From Acidobacteriota bacterium (GTDB taxonomy: Bacteria > Acidobacteriota > Terriglobia > Acidiferrales > UBA7541): a stretch of 64,000 bases of DNA. Each line of letters begins with the position of its first letter. The stretch's first letter is position 1. This document shows, piece by piece, positions 43,918-52,968 of the stretch. The translations under genes and the position numbers were made by a program. The stretch lies in NCBI GenBank assembly GCA_013289585.1, contig JABCZR010000008.1, forward strand, positions 1 through 64,000. Reading direction: 5' to 3'. A model generated the notes under the pieces. The model was given only the letters and a program-made list of their open reading frames with translations, made no database searches and was not told the DNA's origin.

Positions 43918-43966
43918 TGTAGATAACTCCATTTGGAGTGCGGCAGTCTGACTGCCGCTTTTCTTT
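43918..43966 (+). ncRNA. Candidate tiny RNA ending in a terminator hairpin
   Basis: Between the promoter at 43883 and a T-rich run at 43959 there are two short hairpins: CTCC-ATTT-GGAG (43927-43938) and GCGGCAGT-CTG-ACTGCCGC (43940-43958). The unit would give an RNA of about 50 bases. The second hairpin could equally be one of the interspersed palindromes of this genome that happens to follow a promoter. Confidence 0.3.
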
Positions 43967-44236
43967 CGGCCGACACCCACACGCATCGCAACAATTACAG
44001 CTACGTCTTCGCCACGTTTGGCGAGGTCGAACCTCCCAACCAGAGCTTAATACAAGTCTTTTAGAACCAATACTTATGAAAATGCTCGAAAAGCCCTTTA
44101 GATGCAACACTTATGAATAACTAGAAGGAGTGCTCGCCCTGCCCGGCGCCTCGCTAATCCGAGCCTCGCTTCAATCCCCTCAGTCGTTGTGGAACGGGGC
44201 CCGGACTCTTGCTTACAGCCTAGAAGTTGGAACGGT

Positions 44237-45352
44237 TCACGATCGCCAATGCAGCGTCACCGGCCCATTCATCGGATGCACCATCGCCGCACCCGTCCGC
44301 CGCGATTCCAGCAGATTTGCTTTCAGCGCGAAGTACCATTTCGCCTGCCGGTCCGCATCGTCAATCAGCATCAACCGCGGGTTGTACTTCAATCCCTCCG
44401 CCTGCTGGATCATCGTCAATTGGTCCTGCCGCAAGAACTTTTTCGCAAACGGCCGAAAAACCGCCAACGGAATCAGCAGGTTCCACGCCGCCACAAAATC
44501 AATACGGCACAGATCCCGCCGCACCGGCGTCACCGTCGCCCTGCTCGAAAACCATAGCTTCCCGCTGCGGTCGATCTCCGTGCGTAGATTTGGCAGCACA
44601 AAATCAATCGTCGTCGTCACCGTCTCGCCCGTCATCTTCGCCAGCAGCCGGTACGGTGCGCTGTTCGCGCTCGGCTGGTGTGGGCTCATCCGAAATCCAT
44701 TCGGGATCGGCTCGAACTGTTTTGCTTTTTCGTGAATGCTCGCGCGCTTCCGCCAGAACCACGATTGATGCACAAACGGCCCATGCGCCGGATCCATTAA
44801 CCCGATAATCCCGTGGTCCACATGCGAAGGAAGCTCGCACGAAAGATGAATGATCTTGTATTTGTCGCTGAAAACGTTAAGCGCCGGCGCCGCCGGCACC
44901 GTTTCCGGCAGCTGGGTCCCTGGACCACTCATATACACCCAGACATAGCCATCGCACTCTTCACAAGGAAAATGCCCCGCAAAAATGCGCTCCACCTTCA
45001 ACTTGTCCTGGCTCGTCAGCGAGGGAATCTCCACGCACCGCCCGCTGCATGCATCGAACCGCCACCCGTGATAACAGCACTCCACAACCGTTCCGTCGAG
45101 CCGCCCATACGAAAGCGGTATCCCCCGATGCGGACAAGAATCCCGCATCGCAAACGCCTTCCCCTCCGAAGTTCTGCCAATCACCAGCGGCACTTCCAGC
45201 AACATCGCCGTCACCAGCTTCTGCCCGCGAATCTCCGCGCTCCGCACCGCCGGATACCAAAAATCCCACAAAAATCCGGCATCCGCCAAAGCCGCAGCTT
45301 CCTGCACCGCCTCGGCGTTAGTTTGCAACATAGTTCGCACCGCTTCACTCAT
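44237..45352 (-). CDS. Rieske [2Fe-2S] oxygenase alpha-subunit-like protein
   Basis: A 371-residue protein with an N-terminal Rieske domain (CPHRGIPLSYGRLDG and CCYHGWRFD, Cys/His pairs for the iron-sulphur cluster near residues 75 and 95) and a C-terminal domain with DPAHGPFVHQSWFW, which can supply a mononuclear-iron site. It resembles ring-hydroxylating or sterol/phytyl-type oxygenases such as the VanA/PaO group; the substrate is unknown. The start at 45352 (MSEAVR) is chosen because the longer frame, up to a TTG at 45445, runs through a palindrome at 45378-45399. No ferredoxin or reductase gene is adjacent. Confidence 0.87.
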   Translation of the reverse strand: MSEAVRTMLQTNAEAVQEAAALADAGFLWDFWYPAVRSAEIRGQKLVTAMLLEVPLVIGRTSEGKAFAMRDSCPHRGIPLSYGRLDGTVVECCYHGWRFDACSGRCVEIPSLTSQDKLKVERIFAGHFPCEECDGYVWVYMSGPGTQLPETVPAAPALNVFSDKYKIIHLSCELPSHVDHGIIGLMDPAHGPFVHQSWFWRKRASIHEKAKQFEPIPNGFRMSPHQPSANSAPYRLLAKMTGETVTTTIDFVLPNLRTEIDRSGKLWFSSRATVTPVRRDLCRIDFVAAWNLLIPLAVFRPFAKKFLRQDQLTMIQQAEGLKYNPRLMLIDDADRQAKWYFALKANLLESRRTGAAMVHPMNGPVTLHWRS

Positions 45353-45377
45353 CGTGGAATCGCCGCCGGCTTTGTAG

Positions 45378-45399
45378 GGCTCGCCTTCCGAGGCGAGCC
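45378..45399. repeat. Short interspersed palindrome
   Basis: GGCTCGCCT-TCCG-AGGCGAGCC, a perfect nine-pair stem with a four-base loop, located directly upstream of the Rieske gene. Confidence 0.6.
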
Positions 45400-45627
45400 G
45401 CTTCAACCCAGCCGCATCGTAGTATACCGCCTCACGCAGGAGCAACTGTGCGTTGGCCCGATTTGCATCGCTGGAAATTCGGCGTTATTCTTAGAACTGA
45501 GCAAATCGATGTACGCCACGTTCTATTAGCTGACTCTTACCCCGCTCCAACCTGGAGCGCTGCAACTCTTTCCATTTTCTATTTTCCAATTTCGATTTTC
45601 GCATTTCGCTCTTAAAGAGGATTTCCC

Positions 45628-46713
45628 ATGGCTACGTTATCGGAAAAATTGGACCAGCTTGGCACGCGTTACGACGAACTCACGCAGGAACTTTCGTCGG
45701 CGGAGATCGTCTCGGACTCTTCGCGCTTCCAGAAAGTCGCGAAGCAGCAATCCGAGCTCGGTGAAATCGTCGCCAAGCATCGCGAGTTCAAGCAAATTGA
45801 AAAAGATCTCGCCGGCGCTCACCAGATGTTTCTCGAATCGCAGGATGCCGAGATGAAGCAGATGGCCCACGACGAGGAAAAAGATCTGCTTGCGCGCAAA
45901 GAAACCATCGAACGCGAACTGAAACTTCTGCTGCTCCCGAAAGATCCTCTCGACGAGAAGAGCGTCATCCTCGAAATTCGCGCGGGCACCGGCGGTGACG
46001 AAGCCGCGCTCTTTGCCGCTGAACTTTTTCGCATGTATTCGCGCTACGCGGAAACGCTGGGCTGGAAAGTCGAAGTCCTCGAAAGCTCTCCGTCTTCCCT
46101 CGGCGGCCTGAAAGAAGTAGTCGCCGCCATTCAGGGAAACAAAGTTTATTCCAAACTGAAATATGAAAGCGGCGTCCACCGCGTCCAGCGCGTTCCCGCC
46201 ACGGAAACGCAGGGCCGCATTCACACTTCCGCCGCCACTGTCGCGGTTCTTCCCGAAGCCGACGAAATCGACATCAAGATCGAAGCGAAGGATTTGCGTG
46301 TTGATACTTTCTGCTCCTCCGGCCCCGGCGGCCAGTCCGTTAACACCACGTATTCCGCTGTGCGCATCACGCACATTCCCAGCGGTCTCGTCGTTTCTCA
46401 GCAGGACGAAAAATCGCAAATCAAGAATCGCGCCAAGGCCATGCGCGTTCTTCGTGCGCGCCTCTATGAACAGGAACAGGAAAAACGCCAGGCCGCTCTT
46501 TCCGTCGAGCGCCGCGGTCAAATCAAAACCGGCGATCGCTCCGAAAAAATTCGCACCTACAATTTCCCGCAGAACCGCGTCACCGACCACCGCATCGGCC
46601 TAACGCTCCACCAGCTCACCGACGTGATGGAAGGCAAGCTCGCGCCTCTCGTCGACGGCCTCGTCTCCCACTACGAAGCCGAACGCCTCCAGGCAGAACT
46701 TGCCGAAGCATGA
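45628..46713 (+). CDS. prfA: Peptide chain release factor 1
   Basis: RF1 reads UAA and UAG stop codons and triggers peptide release. The 361-residue protein has the GGQ motif in [20 protein letters not shown], the tripeptide region [18 protein letters not shown], and a typical N-terminal coiled-coil domain. The ATG at 45628 has AAAGAGG upstream. It is followed by a 75-base inverted repeat and then prmC, whose product methylates the GGQ glutamine. The gene pair is a standard arrangement. Confidence 0.97.
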   Translation: MATLSEKLDQLGTRYDELTQELSSAEIVSDSSRFQKVAKQQSELGEIVAKHREFKQIEKDLAGAHQMFLESQDAEMKQMAHDEEKDLLARKETIERELKLLLLPKDPLDEKSVILEIRAGTGGDEAALFAAELFRMYSRYAETLGWKVEVLESSPSSLGGLKEVVAAIQGNKVYSKLKYESGVHRVQRVPATETQGRIHTSAATVAVLPEADEIDIKIEAKDLRVDTFCSSGPGGQSVNTTYSAVRITHIPSGLVVSQQDEKSQIKNRAKAMRVLRARLYEQEQEKRQAALSVERRGQIKTGDRSEKIRTYNFPQNRVTDHRIGLTLHQLTDVMEGKLAPLVDGLVSHYEAERLQAELAEA

Positions 46714-46788
46714 GTAGGACAGACATTCCTGTCCGTCCTCTTCAGCCCGTCCTCGCGAACGAGAGAAAGGCAGGAATGCCTGTCCTAC
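46714..46788. repeat. Inverted-repeat element between prfA and prmC
   Basis: GTAGGACAGACATTCCTGTC (46714-46733) and GGCAGGAATGCCTGTCCTAC (46769-46788) are inverted copies with two mismatches, separated by 35 bases. It begins directly behind the prfA stop. The design resembles REP/MITE-like elements; it could also act as a transcript hairpin between the two genes. Confidence 0.7.
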
Positions 46789-46885
46789 CCGGAATCCCGT
46801 TGGGACAATTCGGCGGGCATGGCGTCTTTGCGCTGGACAATCTTGAAGCGATTTCGTCGAGCGGCCCATCAGTTAGAGCGATGAA

Positions 46886-47884
46886 ATGACGGACATCCGC
46901 GGCGCGCTGAAACAAGGCATCACCGAGCTGCGCAATGCGCATGTTCTTTCCTTCACGCTCGCTGCGGAGCTACTGCTTCTCCACGTCCTCGGCCGCGATC
47001 GCACGTGGATCTACTCGCACCCGGAAGCGGAGATCTCCCCCGCGGACGCAGATCGTTTTTTCAAACTCATCGCGCGCCGTGCGTCTGGCGAACCGACGCA
47101 GCATCTCACCGGCAAGCAGGAATTCTGGGGCCTCGAATTTGAAGTCACACCCGAAGTTCTGATTCCCCGCCCAGAAACCGAGCACCTCATCGAAGTCGCG
47201 CTCGACCGCCTCGTCGTCCGCGAACTCCGCGCCGGCCGCAAACAAACTCTCACCGGCGAAGGCCTGCAAATCGCCGACATCGGCACCGGCTCCGGCTGCA
47301 TCGCCATCGCTCTGGCAAAAGAACTTCCAAGCGCCACAATCTACGCCACGGACATCTCAGCCGCCGCAATCTCTGTCGCTCGCCGCAACGGCGCGCGTCA
47401 CTCCGTATCCGATCGCATTCATTTCCTCGAATGCAATCTACTCGATGGCGTCCTTCACCGCGCTGCCGCTGGCACAAATATCTCCGATGTAGGGGCGCAG
47501 CATGCTGCGCCCCTACAAGGCACCGCTGCACCTACAGCCGTACACGGATCACGGACCACAGATCACGCACCGCCTTCCATCGACTTGATCGCCAGCAACC
47601 CGCCCTACATCGGCCGCCCCGAAGCCGCAACATTGATGCGCGAAGTCCGCGACCATGAACCCGAAATTGCGCTCTACGGTGGCGAGGAAGGCTACGAACT
47701 CTACGCCGAACTGATCACGCAATCCGCCGCCCATCTCAAACCCGGCGGCCTGCTCGTCCTCGAACTCGGCCACGATAGCCTCCCCGCAGTCCAACCCCTT
47801 CTCGACGCCCCGATTTGGACAAACGTCGCCGTAACCAACGATCTCGCCGGCATCCCCCGCGTCATCGCCGCTGAAAAGACTTGA
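46886..47884 (+). CDS. prmC: Release factor glutamine N5-methyltransferase with repeat-derived insert
   Basis: PrmC methylates the Gln of the GGQ motif in release factors with S-adenosylmethionine. The SAM site is IADIGTGSGCIAIALA (near residue 130) and the catalytic motif is NPPYIG (near residue 235); the N-terminal helical domain is also present (RPETEHLIE). Length is 332 residues, about 45 above the usual size. The surplus lies before the NPPY motif and includes a segment (VGAQHAAPLQ) encoded by a 28-base perfect palindrome at 47489-47516. The palindrome keeps the frame open. The insert lies in a loop between the SAM fold and the active site, so the enzyme may still fold. Confidence 0.93.
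   Translation: MTDIRGALKQGITELRNAHVLSFTLAAELLLLHVLGRDRTWIYSHPEAEISPADADRFFKLIARRASGEPTQHLTGKQEFWGLEFEVTPEVLIPRPETEHLIEVALDRLVVRELRAGRKQTLTGEGLQIADIGTGSGCIAIALAKELPSATIYATDISAAAISVARRNGARHSVSDRIHFLECNLLDGVLHRAAAGTNISDVGAQHAAPLQGTAAPTAVHGSRTTDHAPPSIDLIASNPPYIGRPEAATLMREVRDHEPEIALYGGEEGYELYAELITQSAAHLKPGGLLVLELGHDSLPAVQPLLDAPIWTNVAVTNDLAGIPRVIAAEKT
47489..47516. repeat. 28-base perfect palindrome inside prmC
   Basis: GTAGGGGCGCAGCA directly followed by its reverse complement, with no spacer. It lies in the coding frame of prmC and explains part of the extra protein segment. It is probably a copy of an interspersed palindromic repeat. Confidence 0.85.
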
Positions 47885-47915
47885 GGGAGGACCCGACGCG
47901 GAGTAAACTTTGCCT

Positions 47916-47935
47916 TGAACTAATTAATCAGTTCA
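47916..47935. promoter_or_regulatory. Possible operator of the toxin-antitoxin pair
   Basis: TGAACT-N8-AGTTCA, a perfect six-base inverted repeat with AT-rich centre, 19 bases before the antitoxin start. Phd-type antitoxins bind such sites to repress their own operon. Confidence 0.5.
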
Positions 47936-47954
47936 GAACAGATGGGATGGACAA

Positions 47955-48275
47955 GTGGCAAAACGACGATCAACGGGATCGCGGTCTGTTGCGCAGATAG
48001 TGTCCGCGCTAACCGCGCGCACGCAATTCGGCCAGATTCTCAAACGAGCGGGGCAGAACCAGGAAAGATTCGTCGTTGGCAAACGTGGCGAGCCGCAAGT
48101 TGTAATTATGGGTATTGAGGAGTATCTGAGAAACTTCGCGAAGCCTCTTCCCGTCGTGGAAGAAATTCGGCGCGAGGCCAAAGCCAAAGGTTTACACCGT
48201 CTGACGATGCGAGAAATAAACCGCGAGATCAAACGATACCGACGGGAGCGCAAGCAGAAGTTGAAGAATGCTTAG
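47955..48275 (+). CDS. Phd/YefM-type antitoxin
   Basis: A 106-residue protein. The N-terminal DNA-binding part has the Phd/YefM pattern (ALTARTQFGQILKRAGQNQE, then RFVVGKRGEPQVVIMGIEEYL), and the C-terminal part is basic and helical (REINREIKRYRRERKQK), fit to wrap the toxin. The GTG start at 47955 is behind a possible operator. The stop overlaps the toxin start by 8 bases, as usual in such pairs. Confidence 0.85.
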   Translation: MAKRRSTGSRSVAQIVSALTARTQFGQILKRAGQNQERFVVGKRGEPQVVIMGIEEYLRNFAKPLPVVEEIRREAKAKGLHRLTMREINREIKRYRRERKQKLKNA

Positions 48276-48687
48276 AGTGGTCTTGGATACAAATATCGTC
48301 GTTTCGGGACTCCTGCATCATAAAGGCGCGCCGGCAGCCATCCTGGATGCGGCCACCTCGAAACAATTTCGCTGTTATGTCTCGGAATCTCTGATCGATG
48401 AATACCGTGAAGTTCTAACCCGCGGCTATCTCGGACTGGACCAGCGTAGGGCTGCAAAATTCATTGCAGACTTTCGTGAGGTTGCCATATTCGTTGTGCC
48501 CCGAAAAACACTAGCGGTGGCGCGGGATCCAGATGACGATAGGGTGATGGAGTGCGCGATCGAAGCCGGAGCTGATTTTATCGTCACAGGAAATACTCGC
48601 GACTTTCCAGCGCGCTTCCATGGTGTGCGCGTCGTCACGCCCCGCGATTTTCTGTTCGTTCTGGGATCCTCACCGAATCCAATGTAG
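48268..48687 (+). CDS. PIN-domain toxin of a toxin-antitoxin pair
   Basis: A 139-residue PIN nuclease. The acidic active-site residues lie in LDTNIVVSGLL (Asp near residue 7), in DEYREVL (Glu), in DPDDDRVMECAIEAGAD and in VTGNTRDF (Asp). PIN toxins of this subgroup cut RNA when freed from the antitoxin. The ATG overlaps the antitoxin gene by 8 bases, so the two are coupled. The length fits. Confidence 0.88.
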   Translation: MLRVVLDTNIVVSGLLHHKGAPAAILDAATSKQFRCYVSESLIDEYREVLTRGYLGLDQRRAAKFIADFREVAIFVVPRKTLAVARDPDDDRVMECAIEAGADFIVTGNTRDFPARFHGVRVVTPRDFLFVLGSSPNPM

Positions 48688-48748
48688 TACTCCGGGCACC
48701 GATAAATCGGAATTGTTAGCCGCTCAACGGGGGAGTAGGCTGTGAGGC

Positions 48749-49999
48749 ATGCCGGATCTGGCACGGTTTCGCGCGAAGCATGGGCCTCTCGAAGAGCAAT
48801 CGCCGCTGGCGCAGTCGTTCATTTTGCATGTGGACATGGACGCGTTTTTTGTTTCGGTGGAATTGCTGGAGCGGCCGGAGCTTCGCGGGAAACCCGTGGT
48901 GGTCGGCGGGCGTCCGGACCAGCGCGGTGTTGTTTCCGCCGCGAGCTACGAAGCGCGAAAATTCGGCATCCACTCCGCGATGCCGCTTCGAACGGCTGCG
49001 AGGCTCTGCCCGCACGCGGTTTTCCTGGATGGCCATCACGAAAAATACGGAGAATGGAGCGACCGCGTCGCTACCATCCTCGGACAATTTTCCCCGGTCG
49101 TGGAAATGGTCTCGATCGACGAAGCGTATCTCGATCTTGCGGGCACGGAACGATTGCACGGGCCGCCGCTTGCCGCTGCCGACAAATTGCTTCGAACGAT
49201 CACGCGGACGACAGCGCTGCCTTGCTCCGGCGGACTCGCGACGACGCGGCTTGTCGCAAAAGTTGCGTCGGACCAAGCCAAACCGCGCGGCTTGGTGTGG
49301 GTTGCGCCCGGCCAAGAGCAGCGATTCCTCGCTCCGCTTCCCGTTCGAAAGATTCCCGGTATCGGCGAAGTGACGGAGCGTGCGTTACGCGCGCTGAGCA
49401 TCGAGATTGTCGAGCAGATTGCCGCCGTGCCGCAGGAAAAACTGGAAAGCATTTTTGGCCAGTGGGGAACAGCGCTGTACCGCAAGGCGCGCGGCGGCGA
49501 TTCCTACGAATTCGTGATTGATGCGGAGCCAAAATCGATTTCGCACAATCACACGTTTGGAGAAGACACCGATGATTTGAACGCGCTGTCTACCATGCTC
49601 AGCCATCTCTCCCAGAAGGCGTGCAAGCGGCTGCGCGAAGCGGGTCTCGCTACACGAACGCTCACGCTGACGATTCGTTACGCCGGTTTCGAAACGCACA
49701 CGCGTTCGAGGACACTCGGTGAAGCGACGCGGCTGGATGCCGATATTTTCGCGGTGTTTCAGGAATTGTTTCACAAGCATCGCGACGTGAAAAGAAAGAT
49801 TCGCTTGCTCGGCGTCAGCCTCGGCGGACTGACTCACGGGAGCGAACAACTCGATTTGCTCGACGCGGAGCGCCGGGCGAAATTGGAAAAGCTTACCAGC
49901 GCCGCGGACCGGCTCCGCGACCGGTTCGGTTTCGGCAAGGTGCAATTTGGAGGGTCCTTGCGGCGCGACGAGCCAGGGCACGACCGCGATGATTCGTAA
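48749..49999 (+). CDS. dinB: DNA polymerase IV (Y-family, translesion)
   Basis: The 416-residue protein has the Y-family palm with LHVDMDAFFVSVE (metal Asp), VVVGGRPDQRGVVSAASYEAR, and VVEMVSIDEAYLDL (SIDEAYLD with the second metal Asp/Glu). The helix-hairpin-helix follows (IPGIGEVTERALRAL), then the little-finger domain up to about residue 360. It bypasses DNA lesions. No beta-clamp motif (QLxLF) is clear at the C-terminus, but GSEQLDLLDAE near residue 370 is close. No LexA box was seen upstream. Confidence 0.95.
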   Translation: MPDLARFRAKHGPLEEQSPLAQSFILHVDMDAFFVSVELLERPELRGKPVVVGGRPDQRGVVSAASYEARKFGIHSAMPLRTAARLCPHAVFLDGHHEKYGEWSDRVATILGQFSPVVEMVSIDEAYLDLAGTERLHGPPLAAADKLLRTITRTTALPCSGGLATTRLVAKVASDQAKPRGLVWVAPGQEQRFLAPLPVRKIPGIGEVTERALRALSIEIVEQIAAVPQEKLESIFGQWGTALYRKARGGDSYEFVIDAEPKSISHNHTFGEDTDDLNALSTMLSHLSQKACKRLREAGLATRTLTLTIRYAGFETHTRSRTLGEATRLDADIFAVFQELFHKHRDVKRKIRLLGVSLGGLTHGSEQLDLLDAERRAKLEKLTSAADRLRDRFGFGKVQFGGSLRRDEPGHDRDDS

Positions 50000-50041
50000 C
50001 TTCCAGCCTGACTGCATTCGAATGTCCTATACTTTCTTCCG

Positions 50042-51166
50042 ATGAGCACAAGCTTGCCTCCTCCTATCCCTCCTAAACACCTAGCGGATCGCCTGCGTAA
50101 TTTTTGGCAGCGCATCAGCGAGGGACGCCAGATCGATGAATTGTGGTCGCAATTTTCCGCTGACGCCCGCGCAAGTTACGGTTTTTACATGAGAGAAGCG
50201 GACTCGGAAGAGCTGGGAACCCATCGCGGTTTCAAGCGGTGGTTCCGCGTCGCCAAGACGCTCTTCTGGTCGTTGGTGATGAAGATGACGCCGGCGCGCC
50301 GCGTGCTTTTGCTCGTGGCGTTTGTGATGCTGGTGATGGCTGGAATCAAAGCGTTTGACGTCAGATTCGAATTCGCGGCAGCTATCCTGTTCCTGCTGCT
50401 GCTTTCGCTGGAACTAGCTGACAAAGTGACGATGAAGCGCGACCTGGAAATCGCGCGGGAGATTCAGACCTGGCTGGTGCCTTCGCAAGCGCCGGAAGTT
50501 CCCGGTGCGGACATCGCTTTCGCAACTCGGCCGCAGAATTCCGTCGCGGGTGATTATTACGACGCGTTTTATCCCAATCTCGAGGAACAAGAGCGGTTGA
50601 TGGTGGTGATCGCCGATGTCGCGGGCAAGAGCGTTCCCGCCGCACTGCTGATGGCTACGTTACAGGCCAGCCTGCGAACAATCGCCGGGGAAAAAGCCGC
50701 GCTCGCGGATCTTGTGGCGCGGCTGAATCGCTATGCTTGCGCACACAGCCTGAATGGGCTGCGCTTCACGACCGCGGTTCTCGGCGAATACAATCCCGTT
50801 TCGAGGCGTCTTGTTTACGTGAATGCGGGGCACAACGCGCCGATTCTGCGCCGCGCCAATGGAGGCATTGAAATTCTCGATGTCGGCGGTCTGCCGCTTG
50901 GCATCCGCTCCGACGGGAAGTACGAGACTGCGTCGCTGGAGCTTCGGCGCGGCGATGTCTTGATTTTCTTTACCGATGGGGTCATCGAAGCCTTCAACGA
51001 ATCCGGAGAAGAGTTTGGGAACACGCGCTGGCTTAATGCGATCCACAACCTGCCTGATTCGAACGCGCAGCAAACCCTTGAGTTTCTGATGAAGCGCGTG
51101 GATGAATTTGTCGGGGCCACCCGGCAATCGGATGACATCACCTGCCTGGTGTTCCGCAGCAGATAG
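50042..51166 (+). CDS. RsbU/SpoIIE-type PP2C serine phosphatase, membrane-linked
   Basis: A 374-residue protein. The N-terminal 130 residues include two hydrophobic helices (RVLLLVAFVMLVMAGIKA and AAAILFLLLLSLELA), followed by a PP2C/SpoIIE phosphatase domain: EIQTWLVPSQAPEVPGADIA, SVAGDYYDAF, VIADVAGKSVPAALLMA and FTDGVIEAFNESGEEFG. Metal-binding Asp residues are in place. Such enzymes dephosphorylate anti-sigma-factor antagonists in partner-switching systems, but no antagonist gene lies beside it. The gene is 42 bases after dinB. Confidence 0.9.
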   Translation: MSTSLPPPIPPKHLADRLRNFWQRISEGRQIDELWSQFSADARASYGFYMREADSEELGTHRGFKRWFRVAKTLFWSLVMKMTPARRVLLLVAFVMLVMAGIKAFDVRFEFAAAILFLLLLSLELADKVTMKRDLEIAREIQTWLVPSQAPEVPGADIAFATRPQNSVAGDYYDAFYPNLEEQERLMVVIADVAGKSVPAALLMATLQASLRTIAGEKAALADLVARLNRYACAHSLNGLRFTTAVLGEYNPVSRRLVYVNAGHNAPILRRANGGIEILDVGGLPLGIRSDGKYETASLELRRGDVLIFFTDGVIEAFNESGEEFGNTRWLNAIHNLPDSNAQQTLEFLMKRVDEFVGATRQSDDITCLVFRSR

Positions 51167-51307
51167 CCGCGATGCGGATATTCACGACCAACTGAGGGCC
51201 TGCCCAAGAGCAGCGTCCCACGGGAGGATTCGGAAGAATCATTTTCCACGGAAACTTTCGAGAACGGCGGACTCCCCTTGCGGCAGCGGCTGGCGCATAA
51301 TCTTTGC

Positions 51308-52687
51308 GTGACTCCCCGGGAAATGGCCAATTCGATTTGCGGCACGCTTCGCCAAAAAGGCTTTCAGGCGCTGCTCGTTGGCGGATGTGTGCGCGACTTG
51401 CTGCTGGGGCGCGAGCCCGCCGACTACGACGTGACGACGGATGCCACGCCCGATCAGGTAACGGCGCTTTTTCCGGAGAGCATGGCCGTGGGCGCACAGT
51501 TCGGGGTGATCCTGATTCCACGAGATGCCCTGAAAGTCGAAGTGGCCACGTTTCGTTCGGACGTCGGCTATAGCGACGGCCGTCACCCGGATCGCGTGGT
51601 CTATTCGAAAACGGCCGAGGAAGACGTGCAGCGCCGCGATTTCACCATCAACGGCCTGCTGATGCGGCACGACACCGGTGAAGTGCTGGACTTCGTCGGA
51701 GGCCAGGCTGACTTGAAGGCAGGGATCATCCGCGCGATCGGAGAACCCAGCAGGCGCTTCGCCGAAGATAAACTGCGGATGATGCGTGCGGTGCGCTTCG
51801 CTGCGCGTTTCGCGTTTGCTATCGAACCGGAAACCAAGAAAGCTATTTATTGGCACGCGCCGGAAATTCGCCAGGTCTCCGCAGAGCGTCTTCGCGAGGA
51901 GTTGACGAAGCTGCTTACGGAAGGCGCGGCGCGCCGGGGATTTGAACTCCTTGATGAGACCGGCTTGCTCCTGCAAGTACTCCCGGAAATCCATGCGATG
52001 AAGGGCGTGCAGCAGCCACCGCAATATCATCCTGAAGGCGACGTGTGGATTCACACGCGACTGATGCTCGAAGGGATTCCGGCGGGCGCTTCGCCGACGC
52101 TGGCCTGGGGGATTCTTCTCCACGACGTGGGCAAGCCCCCGACCTACCGGCCGGTGTCGGAGACAGGGGATCGTATCCGGTTCGATGGGCATGTCGATGT
52201 GGGTGTACGTATGGCAGAAGAAATTTGCCGGCGGCTGCGCTTCTCGAACGAGGATACCGAGCAGATTCTCGCGCTGGTGAACAACCACATGCGGTTTAAA
52301 GACGTCGAATCCATGCGGGCTTCGACGCTCAAGCGACTCGTGCGGCTTCCGCGATTCGACGAGCACCTGGCGCTGCACCGGCTGGATTGTCTTTCCAGCA
52401 ATCGCCACCTGGAGTCGTACGAGTTTGTACAGCGATTCATCGCCGAGACGCCGCCGGAACAAGTTCAGCCCGATCGCCTTCTTACCGGCGACGATCTGCA
52501 AGCCATGGGATTCAAGCCCGGGCCTCTCTTCAGTGAGATTTTGCGGGCGCTCGAGGACGCGCAATTGGAGGGAGCCGTAAAGAACCGGAAGGATGCGGAG
52601 GAATTCGTTCTTCAGAGGTTTCAGGAGAGTAAAGAGAGCGAAAGGAGTGGTTTGCCTCAGAAAGCAAAACCTACAAGAGCTCACTGA
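51308..52687 (+). CDS. cca: tRNA CCA-adding/poly(A)-polymerase-type nucleotidyltransferase with HD domain
   Basis: The head domain has LLVGGCVRDLLLGREPADYD (Gly-Gly and metal Asp pair) followed by RRDFTINGLLM. The neck has EDKLRMMRAVRFAARF. The tail holds an HD domain (GILLHDVGKPPT, near residue 285). The product adds CCA or repairs tRNA 3' ends. The choice of start is open: GTG at 51308 is used here, and TTG at 51278 and ATG at 51323 are in the same frame. A 480-codon frame on the opposite strand is a shadow. After the stop, 280 bases lead to lon, without a recognised promoter. Confidence 0.93.
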   Translation: MTPREMANSICGTLRQKGFQALLVGGCVRDLLLGREPADYDVTTDATPDQVTALFPESMAVGAQFGVILIPRDALKVEVATFRSDVGYSDGRHPDRVVYSKTAEEDVQRRDFTINGLLMRHDTGEVLDFVGGQADLKAGIIRAIGEPSRRFAEDKLRMMRAVRFAARFAFAIEPETKKAIYWHAPEIRQVSAERLREELTKLLTEGAARRGFELLDETGLLLQVLPEIHAMKGVQQPPQYHPEGDVWIHTRLMLEGIPAGASPTLAWGILLHDVGKPPTYRPVSETGDRIRFDGHVDVGVRMAEEICRRLRFSNEDTEQILALVNNHMRFKDVESMRASTLKRLVRLPRFDEHLALHRLDCLSSNRHLESYEFVQRFIAETPPEQVQPDRLLTGDDLQAMGFKPGPLFSEILRALEDAQLEGAVKNRKDAEEFVLQRFQESKESERSGLPQKAKPTRAH

Positions 52688-52968
52688 ATGGGGGTAGATT
52701 CTTCAAAAATGAGAGCCACCAAGTGGAAGGGTAGGGGAAAGATGAATGGGGTTCTTAGGACGGAGCCGTAAAGGCATTAAGTCGTTTTGAATGATAATAT
52801 TACGGAAATTACTGCCAAGAACACCGGGAGGCGGTGTAATGTGAGTGTTGGCTACTAAGATTTCATGATAGAAACATCCATACTTTTTCGCACCTTTTCT
52901 TTCCAGGGTGCATCTAAGATTGTAATACGTGGCTCATTTTCACGCCGCGTTTGAGTTTAGGGGACATC

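Noticed and set aside
45637-46590. Open frame of about 317 codons on the minus strand under prfA
   Set aside because: Shadow frame; prfA has all family motifs.
51239-52684. Open frame of about 480 codons on the minus strand under cca
   Set aside because: Shadow of a certain gene; no domain and no ribosome site.
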